A stretch of DNA of 24,771 nucleotides from a virus. The notes beneath the pieces are model-generated. The model searched no databases and was not told the origin of the DNA. It worked only from the letters and a program-made list of their open reading frames with translations. Numbering within the stretch: position 1 is the first letter of the stretch; each line of letters opens with the position of its first letter. The stretch lies in the IMG/VR virus record IMGVR_UViG_3300021964_000500, positions 1 to 24,771 of that record; one strand, 5' to 3'. Shown in pieces: positions 11,800-19,485 of this stretch. The translations under genes and the position numbers were made by a program.

Positions 11800-12530
11800 T
11801 GTTATATTTTAATAACTTTTCAAATATCAGTTACAACTTTGGCGATGAACCCGATCCCGTTATATTTCAAAACATATCGTTATATGCCGATATAATAGAT
11901 CAAATCAAAGATAATATCACTTTTGCAAATCTGCATACAATACAAGAGGGATTTAGACCTGATCAAGTATCAATACAATTGTATGATACACCTCTACATT
12001 ACTGGACTTTTTATCTCTTAAATGATAATTTAAGAGAACAAGGTTGGCCTCTACCTAATCAAGAACTAATTACTTATATACAAAAATCTTTTCCGAATAC
12101 TACTATAACTACAAGAGATAGTAGTTTGGCTAGCAAGTTTAAGATAGGTCAAACAATAACTGGTAATACTTCAGGTTTAAGCGGTAAAGTAATAAGAAGA
12201 AATTTAGATTTAGGACAAATCGTTGTAGAAGGAAATATATCTTTTACAAGTGGAGGAGAAATTTTTACTTCTACTAATTCATCTGATGTGGAGGAAACTC
12301 TTGTTTCTGTATCAGCAGAAAGAGAATATTTATCAGAAAGTCATTATGTAGATGGCACTGGAACTATAGTTGACATTGATCCTGAAGTAGGTCCTGGTGC
12401 ATTACTCACAGGTAAAACACATCAAGATGTATATCATAGTGTAAACGAAAGTTTAAGACAAATCAAAGTTATTAAACCAGACTTAATTAATGGAATAGTG
12501 ACAAGTTTTAAAAAGTCACTAAGGGGTTAA
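11799..12530 (+). CDS. 53: baseplate wedge protein gp53
   Basis: 243 residues (T4: 196). The N-terminal half is the gp53 fold: NISLYADIIDQIKDNITFAN, YDTPLHYWTFYLLNDNLREQ, GWPLPNQEL. The C-terminus NESLRQIKVIKPDLINGIVT matches the end of gp53, where T4 has LRQIKIIAKSDINSF. Between them sits a Gly/Thr/Ser-rich module (residues about 110-165: KIGQTITGNTSGLSG ... SGGEIFTSTNSS) that T4 gp53 lacks and that recurs in this phage's gp8. gp53 bridges wedges and clamps the inner baseplate. The start is the TAATG overlap with gp48, with AAAGGA upstream. Confidence 0.85.
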   Translation: MLYFNNFSNISYNFGDEPDPVIFQNISLYADIIDQIKDNITFANLHTIQEGFRPDQVSIQLYDTPLHYWTFYLLNDNLREQGWPLPNQELITYIQKSFPNTTITTRDSSLASKFKIGQTITGNTSGLSGKVIRRNLDLGQIVVEGNISFTSGGEIFTSTNSSDVEETLVSVSAEREYLSESHYVDGTGTIVDIDPEVGPGALLTGKTHQDVYHSVNESLRQIKVIKPDLINGIVTSFKKSLRG

Positions 12531-13871
12531 ATGGAATTATCTGCACAATCAAGTACCGATTATTTAATCGTTGAAGCTGTTATATCATCAACTCGAAATG
12601 ATACAGAAGTTGATATAAGAACATTAGTTTCAGAATTTACGATTTATGAACATATTGAAAAACCTTATCTAACTGGAAGATTAACTTTTAAAGAAGAAGA
12701 AAATATTCTACAAGATATTGATTTTCAAGGTGGTGAAAAATTAACTCTCACTATTCAACATTTAGAAGAAACAGTATCAGCTAATACTATTACCAAAGAA
12801 TTCTTAGTTGATAAGATTGAAAACGTAGTAAGAGTTGACGAAAGAACAGAATTCGTAGTATTGCATTTGATAGAATATCATGTATTTGATTCATCAGGAC
12901 AAAATATCAGTAAGTCTTATGTTGGTTCTCCTACATCAATTATAAAAACAATTATAGAAAACTTCTTAGATAAAAAAGTATTGATTGAAGGAACTGATGA
13001 TGTAAAAGGCATGAAAGTTATAATTCCAAATTTAAATCCTTTAGAAGCTGGTGCGTGGTTAAATAAAAGAGCTACTACAAGTGATGGTCTTCCTTTCTTT
13101 TTCTTTTCAGCCCTTGGCGTAGATAATTTAGTATTAAAAGATTTAGAAAAAATGTTGACTCAACAACCTATAAACGCAGAACAGCCTTACATATACGCAC
13201 CTAGTGCTGGTGATGGTAATGAGATTGTAAAAAGATATTTGATACTTAAATACAGATATGAATCTCAAGAAAATTTATTAAAGATCATGAGAAATGGGCA
13301 TGTAGGTGCAAAGTATGTTTTTCATGATACGTTTAAAGGTATACCTACAAATGTTGATTTTGATGTAGACAACGTCTTTAAGAAACTGATCCTTAAGAAT
13401 GCTCTTGGTGGTGAAAATTCTAGATACAATCATTCACCAGAATTTAGAATAAAAGATAAAAAGATTGGTAAACATAATTCAAAAGTTATATCTCAAATTG
13501 CTTCATCTGGTGCTTATGACACAGTAGGAACGACATTTAAGAGTTATCAAGATGAAAAAACTGTAGGTGGTCAAACTAAAAAGATTAATAGGGATTCATT
13601 AAAAGAATTTTTAATTAAATCACCACTAGTCATAACAGTGAGAGGTAGAGAATTTATTACCGGTGATGCAAACTACACTGTTGGTAAAACCATAAGACTT
13701 AGATTCTTAGACACAAATCCCTATTTAGATGATCAAAATGCAAAGTTTGATTTAAAAAAATCTGGAGATTATCTTATAATGACAGCAAAACATGTTTTTT
13801 CAGATGAAGGTGTATCTACTGAATTGACATGTGGAAGAGTTGCGTCATTAGGTGTGGAGGCTGAATTATAA
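12531..13871 (+). CDS. 27: baseplate hub protein gp27
   Basis: 446 residues (T4: 391). gp27 trimers form the torus linking spike, tube and wedges. Features: EFTIYEHIEKPYLTGRLTFK near residue 40, GGEKLTLTIQHLE, and a second tube-like domain with FVVLHLIEYHVFDSSGQNIS. GSPTSIIKTIIENFLDKKVL and LNPLEAGAWLNKRATTSDGL are typical of gp27/gpD-type hub proteins, where the hub folds and sequesters membrane-proximal loops. The C-terminal FITGDANYTVGKTIRLRFLD and YLIMTAKHVFSD fit the last hub domain. It starts immediately after the gp53 stop with AAGGGG upstream, and couples to the next gene by TAATG. Confidence 0.78.
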   Translation: MELSAQSSTDYLIVEAVISSTRNDTEVDIRTLVSEFTIYEHIEKPYLTGRLTFKEEENILQDIDFQGGEKLTLTIQHLEETVSANTITKEFLVDKIENVVRVDERTEFVVLHLIEYHVFDSSGQNISKSYVGSPTSIIKTIIENFLDKKVLIEGTDDVKGMKVIIPNLNPLEAGAWLNKRATTSDGLPFFFFSALGVDNLVLKDLEKMLTQQPINAEQPYIYAPSAGDGNEIVKRYLILKYRYESQENLLKIMRNGHVGAKYVFHDTFKGIPTNVDFDVDNVFKKLILKNALGGENSRYNHSPEFRIKDKKIGKHNSKVISQIASSGAYDTVGTTFKSYQDEKTVGGQTKKINRDSLKEFLIKSPLVITVRGREFITGDANYTVGKTIRLRFLDTNPYLDDQNAKFDLKKSGDYLIMTAKHVFSDEGVSTELTCGRVASLGVEAEL

Positions 13872-14728
13872 TGGTAAACTATTACGGTGATGAAACTAGA
13901 TGGTTTATAGGATATGTTGTTAATAACTCAGATCCTTTAAAACTCGATAGAGTAAAAGTAAGAATCATTGGAATTCATACAGATGATGTTAATGACATTT
14001 CTGATGATGACTTGCCATGGGCGCAAGTTGGTATACCAGTGACCGAAGACGGCAGTTCAGGTCAAGGCGCAAATTCACAATTAAAAATAAGAGCACAAGT
14101 TTTTGGTATATTTCTAGATGGAAAGAATTCACAACTTCCTTTAGTGTTAGGTTCTATTCCAAAGATTGAAACAAACACAAATTCAATTGACGAATCATCG
14201 CCTTCGGTATCAATTCCTATAGATGGAAATACTAATATTGAAAAGGCTTTTAATTTTTTTATATCGCCTGAAGGTGGAGAGTTTACACCGCAACAGGCCT
14301 GTGGTATGATTGGAAACTTTTGTGTAGAATCTGGAGCGACGTCAAATAGAGGAGACATTAATCCTGCAGCAGTATCAGGATTTAAAGATGAAGGATCATT
14401 TGGCATAGCTCAATGGAATCCTGCAAAGAAAGCTGGCAATAGATTTGGTGAACTTCAAAAATTTGCTGGAAGGATAAATAAAAATTATAGAGAAATAGAA
14501 ACACAATTAAGGTTTGTCAAACACGAATTAGAAACTATTCCATATTTAGGATTAGGCCAATTAAGAAGTACAACTACTCTTAAAGACGCCACTATAATTT
14601 TTCAAAATAAATATGAAAGACCAAAAAAAGATCTTGCGCACACCAATCAACGAATAGCATTCGCACAAGAAACAATGAAGAAACTTGGCATTGGTGCTAG
14701 TAATGATGCAATTGATCCTGAGGAGTAA
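13871..14728 (+). CDS. 5: gp5-type hub: OB domain fused to phage tail lysozyme domain
   Basis: 285 residues. Residues about 8-98 form the gp5 N-terminal OB fold (WFIGYVVNNSDPLKLDRVKV, DLPWAQVGIPV, QVFGIFLDGKNSQLPLVLGS), which docks on gp27. Residues about 118-275 look like the phage_tail_lysozyme family, not the T4 lysozyme (GH24) fold. Visible motifs are ACGMIGNFCVESGATSNRGD with the likely catalytic Glu153, then FGIAQWNPAKKAGNRFGELQ and LRFVKHELET. It would locally digest peptidoglycan during tail contraction. Unlike T4 gp5 there is no C-terminal beta-helix; that function appears moved to the gene two downstream. GGAGG precedes the TAATG start. Confidence 0.8.
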   Translation: MVNYYGDETRWFIGYVVNNSDPLKLDRVKVRIIGIHTDDVNDISDDDLPWAQVGIPVTEDGSSGQGANSQLKIRAQVFGIFLDGKNSQLPLVLGSIPKIETNTNSIDESSPSVSIPIDGNTNIEKAFNFFISPEGGEFTPQQACGMIGNFCVESGATSNRGDINPAAVSGFKDEGSFGIAQWNPAKKAGNRFGELQKFAGRINKNYREIETQLRFVKHELETIPYLGLGQLRSTTTLKDATIIFQNKYERPKKDLAHTNQRIAFAQETMKKLGIGASNDAIDPEE

Positions 14729-14733
14729 AATAT

Positions 14734-16986
14734 ATGGCTAGTGAATCTTTTAGTCTTAACGGAAAAGCTTTTCAAAAAGGCATAGGTCCTATAGGAAAGA
14801 ATCGTTCGTTTAATGGTACTACATTTTTTTTCGCGCCTGAAGATAAAGGTAGAATAGTAAAAATTATTGAAGTTAGAGCAGGAGCAGATAGTTTAAAACA
14901 ATCTAAACTCGAACAAGGAGTAGGCTATTATTTTAATGGAACCACTGTAACATTAGTTAACGGTGGTGTGAATTATTTTAGAATTGAATTTGAAAGAGAA
15001 GTTACTCAAGAAGAATTTAATAAAGCAACAGAAAACGCACCAATATTGAGGGATATACAAGCTAAGTTAATTCTTAGTGTAGCTGGAGGCGAAGTTGCAA
15101 CTGTTAAAAATGAACAATTAAAAAATTCTGTAACTAAAAACTCTTTTTTTCAAAATCCAGGACAAATTATTTCAGGGTTTAAATCTTTTGGTGTAACTTC
15201 AAAACCTTCAAAAGATTTTGTTAAGAGTCCTATGCCCGTAATATTACAAGAAGATGCAGGCGATGGATCGGCAGTTTCTTCTTCTCCTAATGCGTCTTCA
15301 CTTGTTAAATTATTAAAAAAGAAAATGAATTCTACTAATTTATCTAAAATTGAAATATGTAACGGTACTTTAGATGATATTCAAAAAAGTTTAACAAAGA
15401 ATACACCAGGGTTAAAACCAACTGCTAGGAAAAATTTATTATCTACAAATTTTATTCCTGCCACAGTAAGTGCAAAAGTTTTATCAAAGGTTGAAGAAGC
15501 TGTAGCTGATAAAGAAGAAGGCAAATCACCTGAAGATATTATAGGTGCAAAACAAAAAGAAGTAGCAAAAGCGAGATCATCATTATTTAATAACGCAGGA
15601 TTTGATTTAGGTAAAATTGGTGATATGCTTCCTCAAGCTGGAAGATCTTTTGCAAATATACAACCAAACTTACTCGCCAAAGCTAAAGGGATTTCAGGTT
15701 CTACTGATATAACTGCACCAATATCAAATATCAACGATGGATTTATAATACCGCCTGAGCAAAAAGGTCAAGCAGTTGAAAAATTAATGAAAGGTAAAGA
15801 TTCAACTACTGGAAAAGTCGATTTTAGTACGAATATGAGTCAAGCTGTTGGTAAAGGAACTTTAACACCTGATATGACTCCAGATATTGGAAAAGAAGAA
15901 AAAGCTGCTGAAACTTCAAAGTCTAGATTTAATGGGTATCTTACACCCGATAATTATGTGTTTGAGTCTATTGGATCATATGACAAATTATTAGATTATC
16001 TGGAAGGAAGTGTTAGATGTAATACTAAAGGTGCTCGAGCAGTAACTCAATTGCTTGTTGATTACACAACTGATGATTATGTTTATGCTAAAGATGCAAA
16101 AGGTTTACAGAAGCTAAATAAAGAACTAGATTTAGAATTTACAATAGAAGAAGAAAAAAGTAAAAAAAGTCCAACAGAAGCAAGTGCTTCAGCTCGTAGA
16201 ATTTTAGAAGGTCCTGATGCAAAAAAATTTGGAATACAAGCACACTTTGTTATAAAGAGAGACGGTACTGTACAAAAAGGTCGACCTATAGACGAGATCA
16301 ATGATGAAGGAGTTTTTCCAGCAAGATTTGATAAAATGATATATGTTGTTTTGATAGCTGGTGAGACAAATCCTGTAACACCTCAACAGGCTGCAGCTGT
16401 TGATCATGTTATATCTGCAGCGTTTGTAGTTATGCCACAAATTTATGCACTCGGTATTAATGAGACTGATCCAGAGGTTGTTGGGCCTGGAATAGATATA
16501 TCTGCTATTAGAGCAAAATATAATAAAATAATAGCAGGAACATCAATAACAGAGTCAATAGATCCGGGTGATAAAACGAGAGAGGAACTTGCAGTTGTTA
16601 AGTCACCAGAATTTGTTAAAACTGTTCCTACAAAGCTCAGTGATATAGAAAAAATTAATCCTAGCAAAATTACAAAGGAATTTGAAAGTATTGATGAAAC
16701 AACTGGTATCAAAAAACCAGTAAGCATTGATGAAGCTACTGCTGAAATAAAAACTACATTAGAAGATATAAAATCAGGAAATATAGATATTCAAAGTAAT
16801 CTAGATGCATCTAAAATAAAAGCTAGAGGTGAAGCAAGTAAAATTTTAGGTGATAATAATGCTAACGCTCTTTTTAACAAACTAGACGGAAGTATGGGTA
16901 ATGTTGACGGTCTTATTAAAAATTTAAATATTAATAAAATTGATGATTTAACAAATAGCATAAAAAATGCTTTCGGAGTGAAATAA
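14734..16986 (+). CDS. large hub-associated protein with degenerate amidase-like domain
   Basis: 750 residues, lying between gp5 and the spike gene; GAGGAG in the last codons of gp5 serves as its ribosome site. The N-terminus (about 1-110) looks beta-rich (FNGTTFFFAPEDKGRIVKII, GVNYFRIEFEREVTQEEF). A long polar, Lys/Ser-rich stretch follows. Residues about 435-595 resemble an amidase_2/T7-lysozyme fold: LLVDYTTDDY, then FGIQAHFVIKRDGTVQKGRP, VTPQQAAAVDHVISAAFVV and GPGIDISAIRAKYN. The positions that hold the zinc ligands in T7 lysozyme (His17, His122, Cys130) appear to be Asp/Tyr, Asn and Gly here, so it is probably non-catalytic. The C-terminus is helical (SKIKARGEASKILGDNNANA). Likely a structural hub or spike-accessory protein. 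Confidence 0.65.
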   Translation: MASESFSLNGKAFQKGIGPIGKNRSFNGTTFFFAPEDKGRIVKIIEVRAGADSLKQSKLEQGVGYYFNGTTVTLVNGGVNYFRIEFEREVTQEEFNKATENAPILRDIQAKLILSVAGGEVATVKNEQLKNSVTKNSFFQNPGQIISGFKSFGVTSKPSKDFVKSPMPVILQEDAGDGSAVSSSPNASSLVKLLKKKMNSTNLSKIEICNGTLDDIQKSLTKNTPGLKPTARKNLLSTNFIPATVSAKVLSKVEEAVADKEEGKSPEDIIGAKQKEVAKARSSLFNNAGFDLGKIGDMLPQAGRSFANIQPNLLAKAKGISGSTDITAPISNINDGFIIPPEQKGQAVEKLMKGKDSTTGKVDFSTNMSQAVGKGTLTPDMTPDIGKEEKAAETSKSRFNGYLTPDNYVFESIGSYDKLLDYLEGSVRCNTKGARAVTQLLVDYTTDDYVYAKDAKGLQKLNKELDLEFTIEEEKSKKSPTEASASARRILEGPDAKKFGIQAHFVIKRDGTVQKGRPIDEINDEGVFPARFDKMIYVVLIAGETNPVTPQQAAAVDHVISAAFVVMPQIYALGINETDPEVVGPGIDISAIRAKYNKIIAGTSITESIDPGDKTREELAVVKSPEFVKTVPTKLSDIEKINPSKITKEFESIDETTGIKKPVSIDEATAEIKTTLEDIKSGNIDIQSNLDASKIKARGEASKILGDNNANALFNKLDGSMGNVDGLIKNLNINKIDDLTNSIKNAFGVK

Positions 16987-19014
16987 ATGGCTTTTGAAAA
17001 TAGAAATAGTAATAAGCTTATACCGGGCGGTATTAGAAAAGAAAATGGATTTGATGATCCTAATGAAGCATATCCTAAAAAATCTTTCTTAAATACTTCT
17101 TCTGTAAATGAAAAAGCAAGAGGTACAAAGAGAGTTAATGTAGAGCTTGGAGGTGGTAATGCTGATCTAGATCTCGAATTAAAAGATGAAGCAGCTTCTA
17201 CATATCCAAACAGTCAGGTTAAAGAAACAGCATCAGGACACATTGTTGAGTATGATGATACTCCCGGAGCTGAACGTATAATGATACGTCATAGAACTGG
17301 ATCAGGCGTAGAAATGCGCGCAAATGGAACTGTAATATACGGATCAGTAGCTAATACAATAAGAGTTACTGCGCATGATGAAAAAGTTATTGTTGATGGC
17401 GATGGAGAATTACATTACAACGGAAACTTAAAATTAAAAGTTGCAGGTGACTTTGATTTAGAAGTTGGCGGTGATTTCAATGTAAGAGTTGACGGAGATG
17501 TTGATCAGACTATTAAAAGAAGTTATAAACAAGATATAGGAAAAAATAAAGAAGTAAAGATTATAGAAAGTAGATCAGAAACAATAGGTATAGATGGCAC
17601 TACATTTATACACGGTAATAGTACAAATACAATCAAAAAATCAAATAATATATTTGTAGGAGAAGATGAGGCTCATAACATCGGTGGTACTTTGTTTATG
17701 ACTGCAGAAAATGAAGTTTCACTGTCAACAAAAAGCATAAACGCTACTGCGTCTTCACTTGCAGTTTTAGGAGATAGCGGAACAATAGGTGGTGTAAATA
17801 TGGTTTATTATGGTCATACAGCTCATATACCAAGAATTAATGCAACTTCTGTTCATGCTTCACAAGGCGTAATTGCTGATGTTGGAATGACTGCACCAAC
17901 TTTTAATGGTAACTTATCGGGTAATGCAAGCACTGCAGGAAAATCTGCTGTAGCTTCATTACTTGGAGCTGGAGCTGGTAGCTCACAGGATACCGTAACA
18001 ATAACCCCAGCAGCAGATTCAGATACGTTACAGCCAACAACTTCTATCTTAAATGAATTATTAGAACAATCAACTGTTGCTATAAAAAGAGTTGCTATCG
18101 ATACATTTGGTGGATTATTTGATAGACTTAATAGAAAAACTCATTATGGCGGACTATCAACTACCGATTTAACTACACGTCAAGTTAGATCTAAGCTAAG
18201 AGATCCTAATGCACTTAACAATGAAAAGTTTACGAATGCGTGTCAAGCAGAAGGGATATTGTCACCATTCTTTACAAGACAAGCTATACTTACGACTGAT
18301 AGAATTGTTTCTGGAAAGAAGAGTTTAAAGATACCAAGCACTATTATAGGTAATCCAGACAAACCTATGGAAAGATTCAAAGGAGCACCAATAAGTGTAA
18401 AAACAACTGAAGCTTTACCTGAACCAAATTTCAATCCAGTATTTCAAGATGAAATTACAAGTAGAACTAGGTTGGCACCTGGTATTACTATGGCTACTTT
18501 CTTAGGTGGTTCTGGAGATCCTGTTACTTTAACTCACATACTTGATGATAACGTAAGATTAAAACTCGCAAAACAATATACTTTACACGCTCGAGTATTA
18601 AGATCTGTTAACTCATATAACGCAGTTAAAGAGTTTAAAGATTTTAGGTTACAAGTAGTTGAAGGATTATATAGAGCTGAAGAAGGCGAAGAGCTTGATG
18701 TAAGTGATGGACTAAACTATTTGATGTCAAGAGGAAGAGCCGTTGTATACGAGTTAATCAATATGAGAGGTGAAATCGCTATAGAAAAAACATTTGATTT
18801 AGCTGTATATTTAAAAGATACACTGAATTTTGAAAAGCTTATTTTAGATTACGATAACTATAATCCGGATGGATCGTTAAATGCTCAAATTATAATAATA
18901 ATGCCTGAGATAACACCACCGTGGACAGTTACATATAAGAATGAAGTTGAAACTAGATATAATAACTTTTCTCAAGTAACAAATGAGCTTATGGAAGCGT
19001 TACCCACTACATAA
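16987..19014 (+). CDS. central spike protein with gp5 C-terminal-type beta-helix
   Basis: 675 residues, starting right after the previous stop with GGAG upstream. Residues about 75-245 are built of short repeats such as HDEKVIVDGDGELHYNGNLK, VAGDFDLEVGGDFNVRVDGD and IGIDGTTFIHGNSTNTIKKS. This is the VxVxG/GDxxxxV pattern of the triple-stranded beta-helix needle at the gp5 C-terminus and in VgrG-type spikes. The region around 300-350 is Ala/Ser/Gly-rich. The C-terminal 200 residues contain FKDFRLQVVEGLYRAEEGEE, LMSRGRAVVYELINMRGE and FDLAVYLKDTLNFEKLILDY. These recall M15-type peptidase domains at the end of marine phage spikes, but the zinc-binding His and Asp are missing. Likely gp5's spike half as a separate gene. 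Confidence 0.7.
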   Translation: MAFENRNSNKLIPGGIRKENGFDDPNEAYPKKSFLNTSSVNEKARGTKRVNVELGGGNADLDLELKDEAASTYPNSQVKETASGHIVEYDDTPGAERIMIRHRTGSGVEMRANGTVIYGSVANTIRVTAHDEKVIVDGDGELHYNGNLKLKVAGDFDLEVGGDFNVRVDGDVDQTIKRSYKQDIGKNKEVKIIESRSETIGIDGTTFIHGNSTNTIKKSNNIFVGEDEAHNIGGTLFMTAENEVSLSTKSINATASSLAVLGDSGTIGGVNMVYYGHTAHIPRINATSVHASQGVIADVGMTAPTFNGNLSGNASTAGKSAVASLLGAGAGSSQDTVTITPAADSDTLQPTTSILNELLEQSTVAIKRVAIDTFGGLFDRLNRKTHYGGLSTTDLTTRQVRSKLRDPNALNNEKFTNACQAEGILSPFFTRQAILTTDRIVSGKKSLKIPSTIIGNPDKPMERFKGAPISVKTTEALPEPNFNPVFQDEITSRTRLAPGITMATFLGGSGDPVTLTHILDDNVRLKLAKQYTLHARVLRSVNSYNAVKEFKDFRLQVVEGLYRAEEGEELDVSDGLNYLMSRGRAVVYELINMRGEIAIEKTFDLAVYLKDTLNFEKLILDYDNYNPDGSLNAQIIIIMPEITPPWTVTYKNEVETRYNNFSQVTNELMEALPTT

Positions 19015-19017
19015 CTG

Positions 19018-19025
19018 TATAAATA
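19018..19025 (+). promoter_or_regulatory. T4-type late promoter for gp25
   Basis: A perfect TATAAATA, followed by GA as in two other copies in the window, in the 27-base gap between the spike gene and gp25. The ATG follows 17 bases after it, with AAAGGAAAT as ribosome site, so the leader is very short. Confidence 0.7.
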
Positions 19026-19041
19026 GAACAAAGGAAATAAT

Positions 19042-19485
19042 ATGCCGGCAAGAGCTTTTTCAATAGAGGATGGAAACTTAGGAAGTAAGACTATACTTAC
19101 TGCTCGCACAAAGTCATCTCAAGATATTGACTTATCATTCGCTAAAAAGCCATCTGGTGACGTATTTAAAAAAACAGATGCGGCTGCTGTAAAACAAGCA
19201 GTTAAAAATTTATTACTTACAAATTTTAGTGAGAAACCTTTTCTTCCAAGATTCGGTGGAAACTTAAATTCATTATTATTTGCACTTAATACAGACATAG
19301 ATGATGAAGATTTAGAAGAACAAATAATTAATGCTATAGAAATATATGAGCCTCGTGCGCGAGTTACTAACATAAGTAGTAACTTAAGTGATGATGATCA
19401 TCAAATAAAAGTTACAGTGACTTTTAGAATAATTAACACAAACGAAACTGTAACTACAAATATAGATTTAACAAGGTTAAGATAA
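19042..19485 (+). CDS. 25: baseplate wedge protein gp25
   Basis: 147 residues (T4: 132). gp25 nucleates sheath assembly and joins the inner baseplate wedge. The family core is clear: KNLLLTNFSEKPFLPRFGGN, LNSLLFALN, LEEQIINAIEIYEPRARV, with the conserved EPR motif at residues 103-105, then VTVTFRIINTNE. Ribosome site AAAGGAAAT. It follows its own late promoter and overlaps gp6 by TAATG. In T4 gene 25 lies on the other side of the hub cluster; here it has moved next to gene 6, as in marine T4-like phages. Confidence 0.92.
   Translation: MPARAFSIEDGNLGSKTILTARTKSSQDIDLSFAKKPSGDVFKKTDAAAVKQAVKNLLLTNFSEKPFLPRFGGNLNSLLFALNTDIDDEDLEEQIINAIEIYEPRARVTNISSNLSDDDHQIKVTVTFRIINTNETVTTNIDLTRLR

Noticed and set aside
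12497-12524. AGTGAC ... GTCACT hairpin near the end of gp53 as a terminator
   Set aside because: Six base pairs around an AT-rich loop within coding sequence, no following T tract, and gp27 follows directly in the same operon.
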